This document shows, in pieces, positions 9,343-16,849 of a stretch of DNA of 26,305 nucleotides. Under the pieces are notes generated by a model that worked only from the letters and a program-made list of their open reading frames with translations, was not told where the DNA came from and made no database searches. How positions within the stretch are numbered: the first letter of the stretch is position 1; every line of letters starts with the position of its first letter. The translations under genes and the position numbers were made by a program. The stretch comes from JAFALX01 sp050734185 (GTDB lineage Bacteria > Chloroflexota > Dormibacteria > Aeolococcales > Aeolococcaceae): positions 1-26,305 of the forward strand of contig JBOHUE010000136.1 of assembly GCA_050734185.1 (NCBI GenBank). The letters run 5' to 3'.

Positions 9343-10776
9343 ATGGCTGTAGCTGAGCGGGAGAAGACCACCGGGCGCGTCGCGCAGGTGGTCGGAGCTG
9401 TCGTCGACGTGGATTTCGAGGGATCGCTGCCCGAGATCTACGACGCGCTCGAGGTCTATAGCGGCGAGGGCAAGGAGCGCAAGCGCATCGTGCTCGAGGT
9501 GCAGCAGGACGTCGGCAACGGTGTGGTGCGCTGCATCTCGATGGACACCACCGAAGGGCTGCGGCGCGGCGACGAGGTGGTGAGCACCGGTGCGCCGATC
9601 TCCGTCCCGGTGGGGGAGGAGACGTTGGGACGCATGTTCAACGTCACCGGTGATCCCATCGACGGCAAGGGTGAGGTCGCAACGAAGGAACGCCTCCCCA
9701 TTCATCGCCGCGCGCCGAGCATCGCGGAGCAGTCGACCGAGAAGGCGATCCTCGAGACCGGCATCAAGGTCATCGACCTCATCTGCACGTTCTCCAAGGG
9801 CTCGAAGATCGGGCTCTTCGGCGGAGCCGGTGTCGGCAAGACGGTCATCGTCATGGAGATGATCCGCAACATCGCGCGCGAGCATCAGGGCTACTCGGTG
9901 TTCGCCGGCGTCGGTGAGCGCACGCGCGAGGGCACCGCGCTGTACGGCGAGATGGAGGAGTCGAAGGTCCTCGCGCAGACGTCACTCGTCTACGGGCAGA
10001 TGAACGAGTCGCCGGGCGCGCGCGCCCGCGTGGCGCTGACGGGACTCACCATCGCGGAGTGGTTCCGCGACACCAAGCACGCCGACGTGCTGCTGTTCAT
10101 CGACAACATCTTCCGCTACACGCTCGCCGGCGCCGAGGTGTCGGCGCTGCTGGGGCGCATGCCGTCGGCGGTCGGATACCAGCCCACGCTGCAGACCGAG
10201 ATGGGCGACCTCCAGGAGCGCATCACGTCGACCCGCGAGGGTTCGATCACCTCGGTCCAGGCGGTGTACGTGCCGGCGGACGACTTCACCGATCCGGCGG
10301 TGTCGACGGTGTTCTCGTACCTGGGAGCGAGCGTCACACTGAGCCGCCAGCTGGTCGAGCAGGGCATCTACCCGGCGGTCGATCCGCTGGTCTCGAACAG
10401 CTCGATGCTCGCGCCCAGCATCGTGGGTGAGGAGCACTACCGCGTCGCGCAGGGCGTGCGCCGTGTGCTGCAGGAGTACCGCGACCTCGAGGACATCATC
10501 GCGATCCTCGGCCAGGAGGAGCTGAGCGAGGACCAGAAGGTCACGATGCAGCGCGCCCGCCGTGTGCGCAACTTCCTGTCGCAGCCGTTTTTCGTCGCCG
10601 AGGTGTTCACCGGACGCGACGGCAAGTACGTGCCGCTGGCCGAGACCATTCGCGGGTTTGCCGAGATCCTGGACGGCAAGCACGACGCCATCCCCGAGGA
10701 CTTCTTCCTCATGGCGGGATCCATCGACGAGGTGGTCGAACGCGCCCGCGCCGCAGGCGAGGGCGAGCAGCAGTAG
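9343..10776 (+). CDS. atpD: ATP synthase F1 subunit beta (catalytic)
   Basis: Beta carries the ATP-forming site. I use ATG 9343, giving 477 residues, because GAGGAG at 9331-9336 sits six bases upstream. The longer frame from 9112 would overlap atpG. The Walker A motif GGAGVGKT is at 160-167, the catalytic glutamate is E192 in 'GVGERTREG', and Walker B is in 'DVLLFIDNI'. The DELSEED loop appears as EELSEDQ in the C-terminal domain. All catalytic residues expected in the family are present. Confidence 0.98.
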   Translation: MAVAEREKTTGRVAQVVGAVVDVDFEGSLPEIYDALEVYSGEGKERKRIVLEVQQDVGNGVVRCISMDTTEGLRRGDEVVSTGAPISVPVGEETLGRMFNVTGDPIDGKGEVATKERLPIHRRAPSIAEQSTEKAILETGIKVIDLICTFSKGSKIGLFGGAGVGKTVIVMEMIRNIAREHQGYSVFAGVGERTREGTALYGEMEESKVLAQTSLVYGQMNESPGARARVALTGLTIAEWFRDTKHADVLLFIDNIFRYTLAGAEVSALLGRMPSAVGYQPTLQTEMGDLQERITSTREGSITSVQAVYVPADDFTDPAVSTVFSYLGASVTLSRQLVEQGIYPAVDPLVSNSSMLAPSIVGEEHYRVAQGVRRVLQEYRDLEDIIAILGQEELSEDQKVTMQRARRVRNFLSQPFFVAEVFTGRDGKYVPLAETIRGFAEILDGKHDAIPEDFFLMAGSIDEVVERARAAGEGEQQ

Positions 10777-10782
10777 CGAACG

Positions 10783-11217
10783 ATGGCGAAATTGCGCGTA
10801 GAGGTTGTCACTGCCGAGGGTCGCGTCCTCAGTGAGGATGCTGACTTCGTGCTCGCCCCTGGCGCGGACGGCGAGCTCGGCGTTCTGCCGAAGCACATCC
10901 CGCTGCTGACGCCGCTGAAGACCGGCGAGGTGACCGTGCGCAACGACGGTCAGGACCACTACGTGTTCGTGGCCGGCGGGTTTCTCGAGGTGCTGCCCGA
11001 CAAGGTCGTGATTCTTGCCGACGTCGCCGAGCGCGCCGAGGACATCAACGAGGCTCACGCGGAGGAGGCGAGAAAGCGCGCCGAGGAGATCCTCAAGCAG
11101 GAGCCGGAGAACATCGCGGCGGCGGCGATCCTCGAGCGCGAGGTGCTGCGTCTGCGTGTCGCCGAGGTGCGGCGGCACCATCGCCGCGAGCGCCCGCCGG
11201 CAGCCCCACCGGAGTAA
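10783..11217 (+). CDS. atpC: ATP synthase F1 subunit epsilon
   Basis: Epsilon joins gamma to the c-ring and can inhibit ATP hydrolysis. The 144-residue protein has the N-terminal beta sandwich ('GADGELGVLPKHIPLLTPLKTG') and a C-terminal helical region beginning at 'NEAHAEEARKRAEEILKQ'. A proline- and arginine-rich end, 'RRHHRRERPPAAPPE', follows. The start ATG lies six bases after the atpD stop. It closes the atp operon, but no terminator is visible before the next gene on the same strand. Confidence 0.95.
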   Translation: MAKLRVEVVTAEGRVLSEDADFVLAPGADGELGVLPKHIPLLTPLKTGEVTVRNDGQDHYVFVAGGFLEVLPDKVVILADVAERAEDINEAHAEEARKRAEEILKQEPENIAAAAILEREVLRLRVAEVRRHHRRERPPAAPPE

Positions 11218-11260
11218 CGCGCGCACGGCCGACGACGCCAATCCACCCGGGCTCGACCTT

Positions 11261-12271
11261 GTGGCGCTGGCGCGCTACGTCGCCGAGCACGTCGGCAATG
11301 TGGCCGGCCCGCTGCACGCCGAGGTCGTCGCGGGTGGTCGCTCCAATCTGACGTATGTCGTCAGCGACGGCGAGCAGCGATTCGTCGTGCGCCGGCCGCC
11401 GCTGGCGCTCGTGCTGCCGACCGCACACGACATGCGCCGCGAGTCGACGGTGATGCGAGCACTGGCGGAGACGTCCATCCCCGTGCCGCGAGTGCTGGCG
11501 TTTTGCGAGGACGACTCCGTGCTGGGCGCACCGTTCTATGTGATGTCGTACGTCGACGGCCACGTGGTGCGCAGCGCGCTTCCTCGCGAGTTTGCCGACA
11601 CCCTGGAGACGCGTCGCGCGATGTCACAGGCGATCGTGGAGACGCTGGTCTCACTGCATGCGATCGATCCCGATGCGGTGGGCCTCGGGAGCTTCGGTCA
11701 TCCCGCGGGGTTTCTGGCACGGCAGGTTCGGCGCTGGTGGCAGCAGTGGGAGGCGTCGCGCACCCGAGACCTGCCGGCGATGGACGAGCTGCACCACCGC
11801 TTGGAGGAAACGCTTCCCGTCCAGTCGGCGTCCGGGATCGTCCACGGCGACTACCGGCTCGACAACGTGATGTTCGCGCCCGCGAATCCGTCGCGCATCG
11901 TCGCCGTCGTCGATTGGGAGATGAGCACGATCGGCGACCCGCTGTGCGATCTCGGCCTGCTGCTCGTGTACTGGGCGGACAGCCCCGACGAGCCGGCGGC
12001 GACCGCGCTGCACGGCCGCGCAATCACAACGGAGGACGGCTTCTACCGGCGCCACGAGATCCTGAGCGCGTACGCTGCGGCAAGCGAGCGCGATATGTCG
12101 GCACTCGACTGGTATGTCGCGCTCGGCGCATACAAGCTGGCGATCATCGCCGAGGGCATCACCGCCCGGTATCTCATGGGCATGACGGTGGGCGAGGGCT
12201 TCGAGTCGGTGGGTGCGATGGTGCCCGGGATCGCCGTCGCTGCACTGGAGACGCTGCATGGACTTCACTGA
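11261..12271 (+). CDS. APH-fold kinase related to LvaA and the N-terminal domain of ACAD10/11
   Basis: This 336-residue protein has the aminoglycoside-phosphotransferase fold. The 'GGRSNLTYVV' nucleotide loop lies near the start. The catalytic-loop signature H195-G-D197-YRLD-N202 is complete, and the metal-binding D218 lies in 'VVDWEMSTIGDP'. In the ACAD10/11 and LvaA families this fold phosphorylates the hydroxyl of 4-hydroxyacyl-CoA. The partner dehydrogenase starts inside the end of this gene (14-base overlap), which supports that role over antibiotic modification. The start is uncertain. GTG 11261 is the only canonical codon after the atpC stop, but residues just before it (PPGLDL) look protein-like, so GTG 11156 inside atpC remains possible. 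The substrate is inferred, not proven. Confidence 0.82.
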   Translation: MALARYVAEHVGNVAGPLHAEVVAGGRSNLTYVVSDGEQRFVVRRPPLALVLPTAHDMRRESTVMRALAETSIPVPRVLAFCEDDSVLGAPFYVMSYVDGHVVRSALPREFADTLETRRAMSQAIVETLVSLHAIDPDAVGLGSFGHPAGFLARQVRRWWQQWEASRTRDLPAMDELHHRLEETLPVQSASGIVHGDYRLDNVMFAPANPSRIVAVVDWEMSTIGDPLCDLGLLLVYWADSPDEPAATALHGRAITTEDGFYRRHEILSAYAAASERDMSALDWYVALGAYKLAIIAEGITARYLMGMTVGEGFESVGAMVPGIAVAALETLHGLH

Positions 12272-13466
12272 GTCGGACCGGGTGCGCGAGCTGCGCGAGC
12301 GGCTGTGGGCGTTCATCGACGAGCGCGTGCGACCCGCGGAGGCGCGGTATTGGGAGGAGTTCTCCGCCGCCTCGATCCCGCAGCGCATCTCACCGGTGAT
12401 GGAGGAGTTGAAAGCCGAGGCACGGCGGCGCGGCCTCTGGAACCTCTTCCTTCCCGATCCGCGGTACGGGCCGGGCCTCACCAATGTCGAGTACGCACCG
12501 CTCGCGGAGATCTCGGGCTGGTCACCGCTCGCGCCCGAGGCGATGAACTGCTCGGCGCCGGACACGGGCAACATGGAGGTGCTGGTTCAGTTCGGCACGC
12601 CGGAGCAGCAGGAGCAGTGGCTGCAACCCTTGCTGGACGGGACGATTCGCTCCTGCATCGCGATGACCGAGCCCGGCGTGGCGAGCTCGGACCCGACGCA
12701 GCTGGCGCTGCGCATCGACCGTGATGGTGACGACTATGTCATCAACGGACGCAAGTGGTTCATCAGCGGTGCGGCGCATCCCAACGCGAAGGTCGTGCTG
12801 CTCATCGGGCTGACCAATCCCGACGCCGAGCGGCATCAGCGGCACACGATGGTGCTGGTGGCACTGGATGCGCCGGGGGTCACGGTCGTGCGCCAGCTCC
12901 AGGTGTTCGGGTTCGACGACCCAGGGAGCCACTGCGAGATCGTCTTCGACAACGTGCGCGTTCCCCAGGCCAACCGCGTCGGCGAGGAGGGTATGGCCTT
13001 TCTCATCGCGCAGATGCGACTCGGACCGGGGCGCCTGCACCACTGCATGCGCATGCTCGGACTCGCCGAACGCGCGCTGTCGCTGATGGTGGACCGGGCT
13101 CGTACGCGTGTGGCATTCGGCAAGCGCCTGGCTGAGCAGGGCGTGGTGCGCGAGCAGATCGCACGGTCGCGCGTCGAGATCGAACAGGCGCGCCTGCTGT
13201 GCCACAAGGCCGCGTGGCTGCTCGACACCGAGGGCAGTCGCGGTGCGCGCTTCGAAATCTCGGCCATCAAGGTGGTGGCCCCGAGCGTCGCCTGCGCGGT
13301 CATCGACCGCGCGATCCAGGTGCACGGCGCCGCCGGCGTGTCTCAGGACCTGCCGCTCACGCAGATGTACGCGTACGCGCGTGCGACACGCTTCATGGAC
13401 GGCCCCGACGAGGTGCATCTCGCCGCCATCGCTCGCGAGGAGTTGAAACGCGAGGAGGGGCGCTAG
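12258..13466 (+). CDS. Acyl-CoA dehydrogenase of the ACAD10/11 (LvaC-like) type
   Basis: This 402-residue flavoprotein has the full acyl-CoA dehydrogenase layout. An N-terminal helical domain is followed by a middle beta domain ('MTEPGVASSDPT', 'KWFISGAAHPNAKV') and a C-terminal helical domain. The catalytic base is E385 in 'DGPDEVHLAAI', the arrangement in ACAD10/11. Those enzymes use the site to convert a 4-phosphoacyl-CoA, made by an APH-type kinase, into an enoyl-CoA. The ATG at 12258 lies inside the kinase gene, so the two are translationally coupled. The longer frame from 12213 would deepen that overlap and adds no conserved residues. A conventional fatty acyl-CoA dehydrogenase remains possible. 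Confidence 0.88.
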   Translation: MDFTESDRVRELRERLWAFIDERVRPAEARYWEEFSAASIPQRISPVMEELKAEARRRGLWNLFLPDPRYGPGLTNVEYAPLAEISGWSPLAPEAMNCSAPDTGNMEVLVQFGTPEQQEQWLQPLLDGTIRSCIAMTEPGVASSDPTQLALRIDRDGDDYVINGRKWFISGAAHPNAKVVLLIGLTNPDAERHQRHTMVLVALDAPGVTVVRQLQVFGFDDPGSHCEIVFDNVRVPQANRVGEEGMAFLIAQMRLGPGRLHHCMRMLGLAERALSLMVDRARTRVAFGKRLAEQGVVREQIARSRVEIEQARLLCHKAAWLLDTEGSRGARFEISAIKVVAPSVACAVIDRAIQVHGAAGVSQDLPLTQMYAYARATRFMDGPDEVHLAAIAREELKREEGR

Positions 13467-13515
13467 CCTCCAACCGCCCCCGCAGAACCCGATTCCGGGT
13501 ACGGTAGATCGCCAG

Positions 13516-14820
13516 ATGGAACTCCTGCGGATCGCCGGTGGGGGGCGGCTGGAGGGGCGGGTGCCCGTCTCTGGAAGCACCAACGCTGCCCTTCCGGCGA
13601 TGGCTGCCAGCCTCCTCACCGATCAGCCCGTCGAGTTGCGCAACGTGCCCAGCACGGAGGACGTGGTGACGATGGCCCGCGTGCTCGAGCACCTCGGCGT
13701 CGCGGTCCAGCGCGAGGGCGTGCACGAGTGGCGCCTCCACGCCGCGGACGTCAGCTTGAACTCGGTCGGCGCCGACCTCACCAGGCGCATGCGTGGCTCG
13801 CTGCTCCTGCTCGGCGCCATGGTCGGCCGCGCCGGCGGCGCCAGCATCGCCAAGCCGGGTGGCGACGACATCGGCATGCGCCGCGTCGAGCAGCACCTGG
13901 AGGGGCTGCGACTCATGGGCGCCGACGTCGAGGAGACATCGGACGCGTACATCGCGGGCGCGCGGCGCCTGCGCGGCGCTCGCATCGACCTCGACATCCC
14001 GACCGTCACCGGCACCGAGAACCTGATGATGGCTGCCGTTCTCGCCGAGGGCATTACCGTCATCCGCAACGCCGCACGCGAGCCGCATGTGTACGACCTC
14101 GCCCGCTGCCTCGTCGGCATGGGCGCGCACATCTCCGGGGTGGGCAGCGAGCTGATAGTGATCGAGGGATCGGGCGGCCTTCTGCACGGCACGACGCACT
14201 CGGTCACCACCGACTACATCGAGGCCGGCACGTACATGGTGGCCGCCGCCGCGACGCACGGCGACGTCACCGTTGACCTCATCCGCCCGACCGACATGCG
14301 CGCGCTGGTGGGCAAGCTGCGCGCCGCCGGCTGCGACCTGACCGAGGGTGCAAACCACGTGCGCGTGCGCGCCGATCGTCTGCGTTCGGTCGATGTCACC
14401 ACGTGGCCGCACCCAGGCTTCGCCACCGACCTGCAGCCCCAATTCGGCGCGCTGATGACGCAGGCGCACGGCACCAGCATCATCAGCGAAGCCCTGTACG
14501 AGAACCGATTTCGCCATGTCCCCCAGTTGCGCGCGATGGGCGCCGCGATCGCCATTGATGGTCGCAGCTCGATCATCAACGGCCCGTCGCGGCTGCACGG
14601 CGCGGATCTCACCATCCCGGACATACGCAGCGGAGCCGCGCTCGTGATCTGCGGCCTCTGCGCCGAGGGCCCGACGCATCTCGCGCACATCTTCCACCTC
14701 GACCGCAAGTACGAGGACATGGAGGCGAAGCTGCGCAATCTAGGCGCCGACGTCGTGCGCGTGGTCGCGGCCGGTGAGGAGCCGGAGGTGCGCGACCTGA
14801 CCGGTGTCATCGGCGACTGA
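13516..14820 (+). CDS. murA: UDP-N-acetylglucosamine 1-carboxyvinyltransferase (MurA) with altered active-site residues
   Basis: MurA transfers enolpyruvate from PEP to UDP-GlcNAc, the first committed step of peptidoglycan synthesis. The 434-residue protein aligns without gaps to E. coli MurA over its first 27 residues and has the two-domain EPSP-synthase-like fold. R93, R122, D305 and R397 match E. coli R91, R120, D305 and R397. Two key residues differ. Position 22, normally lysine in SGAKN, is threonine in 'SGSTNAALP'. The nucleophilic cysteine of the GGC motif is D117 in 'GGDDIG', as in fosfomycin-resistant mycobacterial MurA. No Shine-Dalgarno sequence is seen before the ATG. It could be a second, divergent MurA. 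Confidence 0.9.
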   Translation: MELLRIAGGGRLEGRVPVSGSTNAALPAMAASLLTDQPVELRNVPSTEDVVTMARVLEHLGVAVQREGVHEWRLHAADVSLNSVGADLTRRMRGSLLLLGAMVGRAGGASIAKPGGDDIGMRRVEQHLEGLRLMGADVEETSDAYIAGARRLRGARIDLDIPTVTGTENLMMAAVLAEGITVIRNAAREPHVYDLARCLVGMGAHISGVGSELIVIEGSGGLLHGTTHSVTTDYIEAGTYMVAAAATHGDVTVDLIRPTDMRALVGKLRAAGCDLTEGANHVRVRADRLRSVDVTTWPHPGFATDLQPQFGALMTQAHGTSIISEALYENRFRHVPQLRAMGAAIAIDGRSSIINGPSRLHGADLTIPDIRSGAALVICGLCAEGPTHLAHIFHLDRKYEDMEAKLRNLGADVVRVVAAGEEPEVRDLTGVIGD

Positions 14821-14821
14821 C

Positions 14822-15820
14822 ATGCTCGGCAAGAAGCTGGGCATCGACCTCGGCACCGCGACCGTGCGCCTGGTGGTGAAGGGCGAAGGCCTGGTTGCTG
14901 GCGAGCCGTCGGTGGTGGCGATGGGCGCGGACGGCGATTGGTCCGGAGTCTTCGGCACCGCCGCGCTCGAGGCTGCCGCGCTCGCGCCACAGCAGCGGCT
15001 GTATCGCCCGGTGATGGGCGGCGCAGTCGTCGATCCGGTCGCCGCTCGCGCGCTCATCAATCACGTCGTGAGTCGCGCTGTCGGCCGGCAGCGCATCTTC
15101 AAGCCTGACGTCGTGATCGCCGTGATGGCAGGGTTGCCCGGCGATCAGCGGCGCACGCTGCTGGAGGCGGCGATGCTTGCCGGCGCCCGCACCGCGTATC
15201 TGCTCAACACGACCATCGCATCGGCAATGGGCTGCGGCATGCGTCTCTCCGGTTCCAATGGCCACTGCGTCATCGACATCGGAGCGGGAAAGAGCGATAT
15301 CGCGGTGCTCGCGTTGGAGAGCACCGTCGCGGGACGAACGCTCGCGGACCATGGCGGACAGCGGCTGCATGCGTGCATCGCCGAGCACCTTTCCACCGCG
15401 CACGGCATCACCGTCGAGGCGTCCACGATCGAGGAGCTGATCGCCTCGCTGGCGCGGGTCGGCAGCCACGAGGAACGCCGGCTGTCGCTGCGCGGTCGGC
15501 GTGGCAACACCGACCACGAGGTGACGATCACGTCCACCGAGTTGGGGCCGTGTCTCGACGCGCACGTGCGTGGGATCGCCGCCGCGCTCGATGCCGTGCT
15601 CAGCGACACGCCGGCCACCCTGCTCCAGGACGTCCGCACCGAGGGGATCGTCCTGTGCGGTGGCGGCGCGCGCCTGGAGGGACTCGACCGCGCGCTGCAG
15701 GCGTCGAGTGGGATCGACGTGCACGTCGATGCCGAACCGCACCTCTGCACGGTGAAAGGTACGGGCTACGCCCTCGACAACCTCGATGTGCTCAAGCGCA
15801 ACTTCATGTACATCCGGTAG
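14822..15820 (+). CDS. MreB-family actin-like protein, divergent
   Basis: MreB forms membrane-associated filaments that organise wall synthesis. The 332-residue protein starts at ATG 14822, one base after the murA stop. This matches the family N-terminus: 'LGKKLGIDLGTATVRLVVKG' with D9, then 'EPSVVAM'. The second phosphate loop is 'VIDIGAGKSDIAVLAL' (D152 onward) instead of the usual GGGTTE, and the adenosine motif is 'LCGGGARLEGLDRAL' (GGGA at 280-283). The segment normally reading LIEEPMAAAIG is 'LLNTTIASAMG' here (127-137), so the glutamates near the attacking water are lost. A slow or inactive ATPase scaffold is possible. Cotranscription with murA suggests wall synthesis. Confidence 0.85.
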   Translation: MLGKKLGIDLGTATVRLVVKGEGLVAGEPSVVAMGADGDWSGVFGTAALEAAALAPQQRLYRPVMGGAVVDPVAARALINHVVSRAVGRQRIFKPDVVIAVMAGLPGDQRRTLLEAAMLAGARTAYLLNTTIASAMGCGMRLSGSNGHCVIDIGAGKSDIAVLALESTVAGRTLADHGGQRLHACIAEHLSTAHGITVEASTIEELIASLARVGSHEERRLSLRGRRGNTDHEVTITSTELGPCLDAHVRGIAAALDAVLSDTPATLLQDVRTEGIVLCGGGARLEGLDRALQASSGIDVHVDAEPHLCTVKGTGYALDNLDVLKRNFMYIR

Positions 15821-15828
15821 CCCACGGG

Positions 15829-15859
15829 GGCAACGACCAAACGCTGAGTGCCCGTTGCC
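15829..15859 (+). terminator. Weak hairpin after the MreB-like gene
   Basis: GGCAACG at 15829-15835 pairs with CGTTGCC at 15853-15859 across a 17-base loop, nine bases after the mreB-like stop. There is no T tract, so termination would be Rho-assisted at best. The right arm overlaps a possible -35 element of the next gene. Confidence 0.25.
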
Positions 15860-15884
15860 GATGTCGATGCGGTCCGCGTACGAT
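15855..15884 (+). promoter_or_regulatory. Candidate sigma-70-type promoter for the secreted protein gene
   Basis: TTGCCG at 15855-15860 and TACGAT at 15879-15884 are separated by 18 bases, a reasonable -35/-10 pair for a GC-rich genome. The start codon at 15947 would then have a leader of roughly 55 bases containing a strong AGGAGG. The call is based on pattern alone. Confidence 0.35.
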
Positions 15885-15946
15885 TCGGAAGCCGCAGGCG
15901 CCATCGATCCGCGGGCGGGGCTTCGATTGACGACAGGAGGAGTGTT

Positions 15947-16720
15947 GTGTTGCTGACCAGGGTGAAAGGCGTGCTTGCGGCGGCGACCCTCGCGGGGGCA
16001 TTCGTGATTGCTGGACCTATGACGGCTGCGGCCGCGGGGAGCTTCACCTGCAGTGGCGGCTCGCCCTCGAGTCCCAGCGTCATCCCCGCCGGCACGTACG
16101 CATCGATCACCGTCACCGGCTTCTGCGTGCCGGATACGGGGACGGTCAAGGTGCTGAAGAGCCTGACGATCGCACCAGGGGCTGGGTTCCTCAGCCAGGA
16201 CGCGAGCTCGATCGTCACGATCGGGGGCAGCGTCGACGTTCAGAAGGGCGGCATGCTGGCTCTCGGCTGCGGACCGATCGAAGACGCCGCCTGCCCCGAG
16301 GGTGCCGACGTCACGAGCAATGACACGATCCACGGCAACCTGGGGAGCCACGGCGCAGTGCTGCTCATCATCCACTTCGACAAGATCGATGGAAACGTCG
16401 GCGTCGAGGGGGGCGGGGGCGGGCTCAGCTGTGACTCCTTTCCGTTCATCGACTTCGACCACAACTCCATCGGCCGCAACGCCTCGGTCACCGGCATCCA
16501 GACATGCTGGTCCGGCTTCTCGAACAACAAGGTCGGAGGAAACGTCGCCTACACCAACAACCAGACTGTGCTTCCGGACGGGAACTTTGTTGGTGGCAAC
16601 ACCATCGCCCGCAACCTCAGCTGCTCGGGCGACTCGCCCACACCGCACCTGAGCGATGGCTTCGCGGTGCCGAACTCGGTGACCGGACACACCAGCGGTC
16701 AGTGCGCGGCGGAGATCTGA
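15947..16720 (+). CDS. Secreted cysteine-containing protein with beta-helix-like repeats, function unknown
   Basis: I do not recognise a named family. GTG 15947 is chosen because a perfect AGGAGG (15935-15940) lies six bases upstream; TTG 15950 is the alternative. This gives 257 residues. A signal peptide is clear: basic start, hydrophobic stretch to about residue 23, cleavage near the AAAA at 27-30. The mature part is rich in Gly, Ser, Thr, Asn and Asp and repeats short units such as 'NDTIHGNLGSHG', 'FDKIDGNVGVEG', 'HNSIGRNASVTG', 'NNKVGGNVAYTN' and 'GNTIARNLSCSG'. These suggest parallel beta-helix rungs. It has eight cysteines, enough for four disulfides. No anchor or sorting motif is visible. 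It is probably an extracellular adhesin-like or structural protein. Confidence 0.75.
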   Translation: MLLTRVKGVLAAATLAGAFVIAGPMTAAAAGSFTCSGGSPSSPSVIPAGTYASITVTGFCVPDTGTVKVLKSLTIAPGAGFLSQDASSIVTIGGSVDVQKGGMLALGCGPIEDAACPEGADVTSNDTIHGNLGSHGAVLLIIHFDKIDGNVGVEGGGGGLSCDSFPFIDFDHNSIGRNASVTGIQTCWSGFSNNKVGGNVAYTNNQTVLPDGNFVGGNTIARNLSCSGDSPTPHLSDGFAVPNSVTGHTSGQCAAEI

Positions 16721-16736
16721 CGGTCGACCACTTGGC

Positions 16737-16751
16737 CGGGGTGTAGCCCCG
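16737..16751 (+). terminator. Short hairpin after the secreted protein gene
   Basis: CGGGG at 16737-16741 and CCCCG at 16747-16751 form a five-pair stem with loop TGTAG, 17 bases after the stop. There is no T run. It is the only stem in the 129-base gap (16721-16849). Further on, TTTATAGG at 16826-16833 could be the -10 element of the acetyltransferase gene. Confidence 0.22.
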
Positions 16752-16849
16752 AGCGCATCACGCGAGACCGCGGAGCACGTCCGGGAAGCTGACCGTGGCC
16801 CTGGACGTGTTCCTCGACGCAAGAGTTTATAGGCTTGCCTCATTCGCAT

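Noticed and set aside
11261..12271. Aminoglycoside resistance phosphotransferase
   Set aside because: The fold is shared, but the overlapping acyl-CoA dehydrogenase and the LvaA/ACAD-like motifs point to an acyl-CoA hydroxyl kinase.
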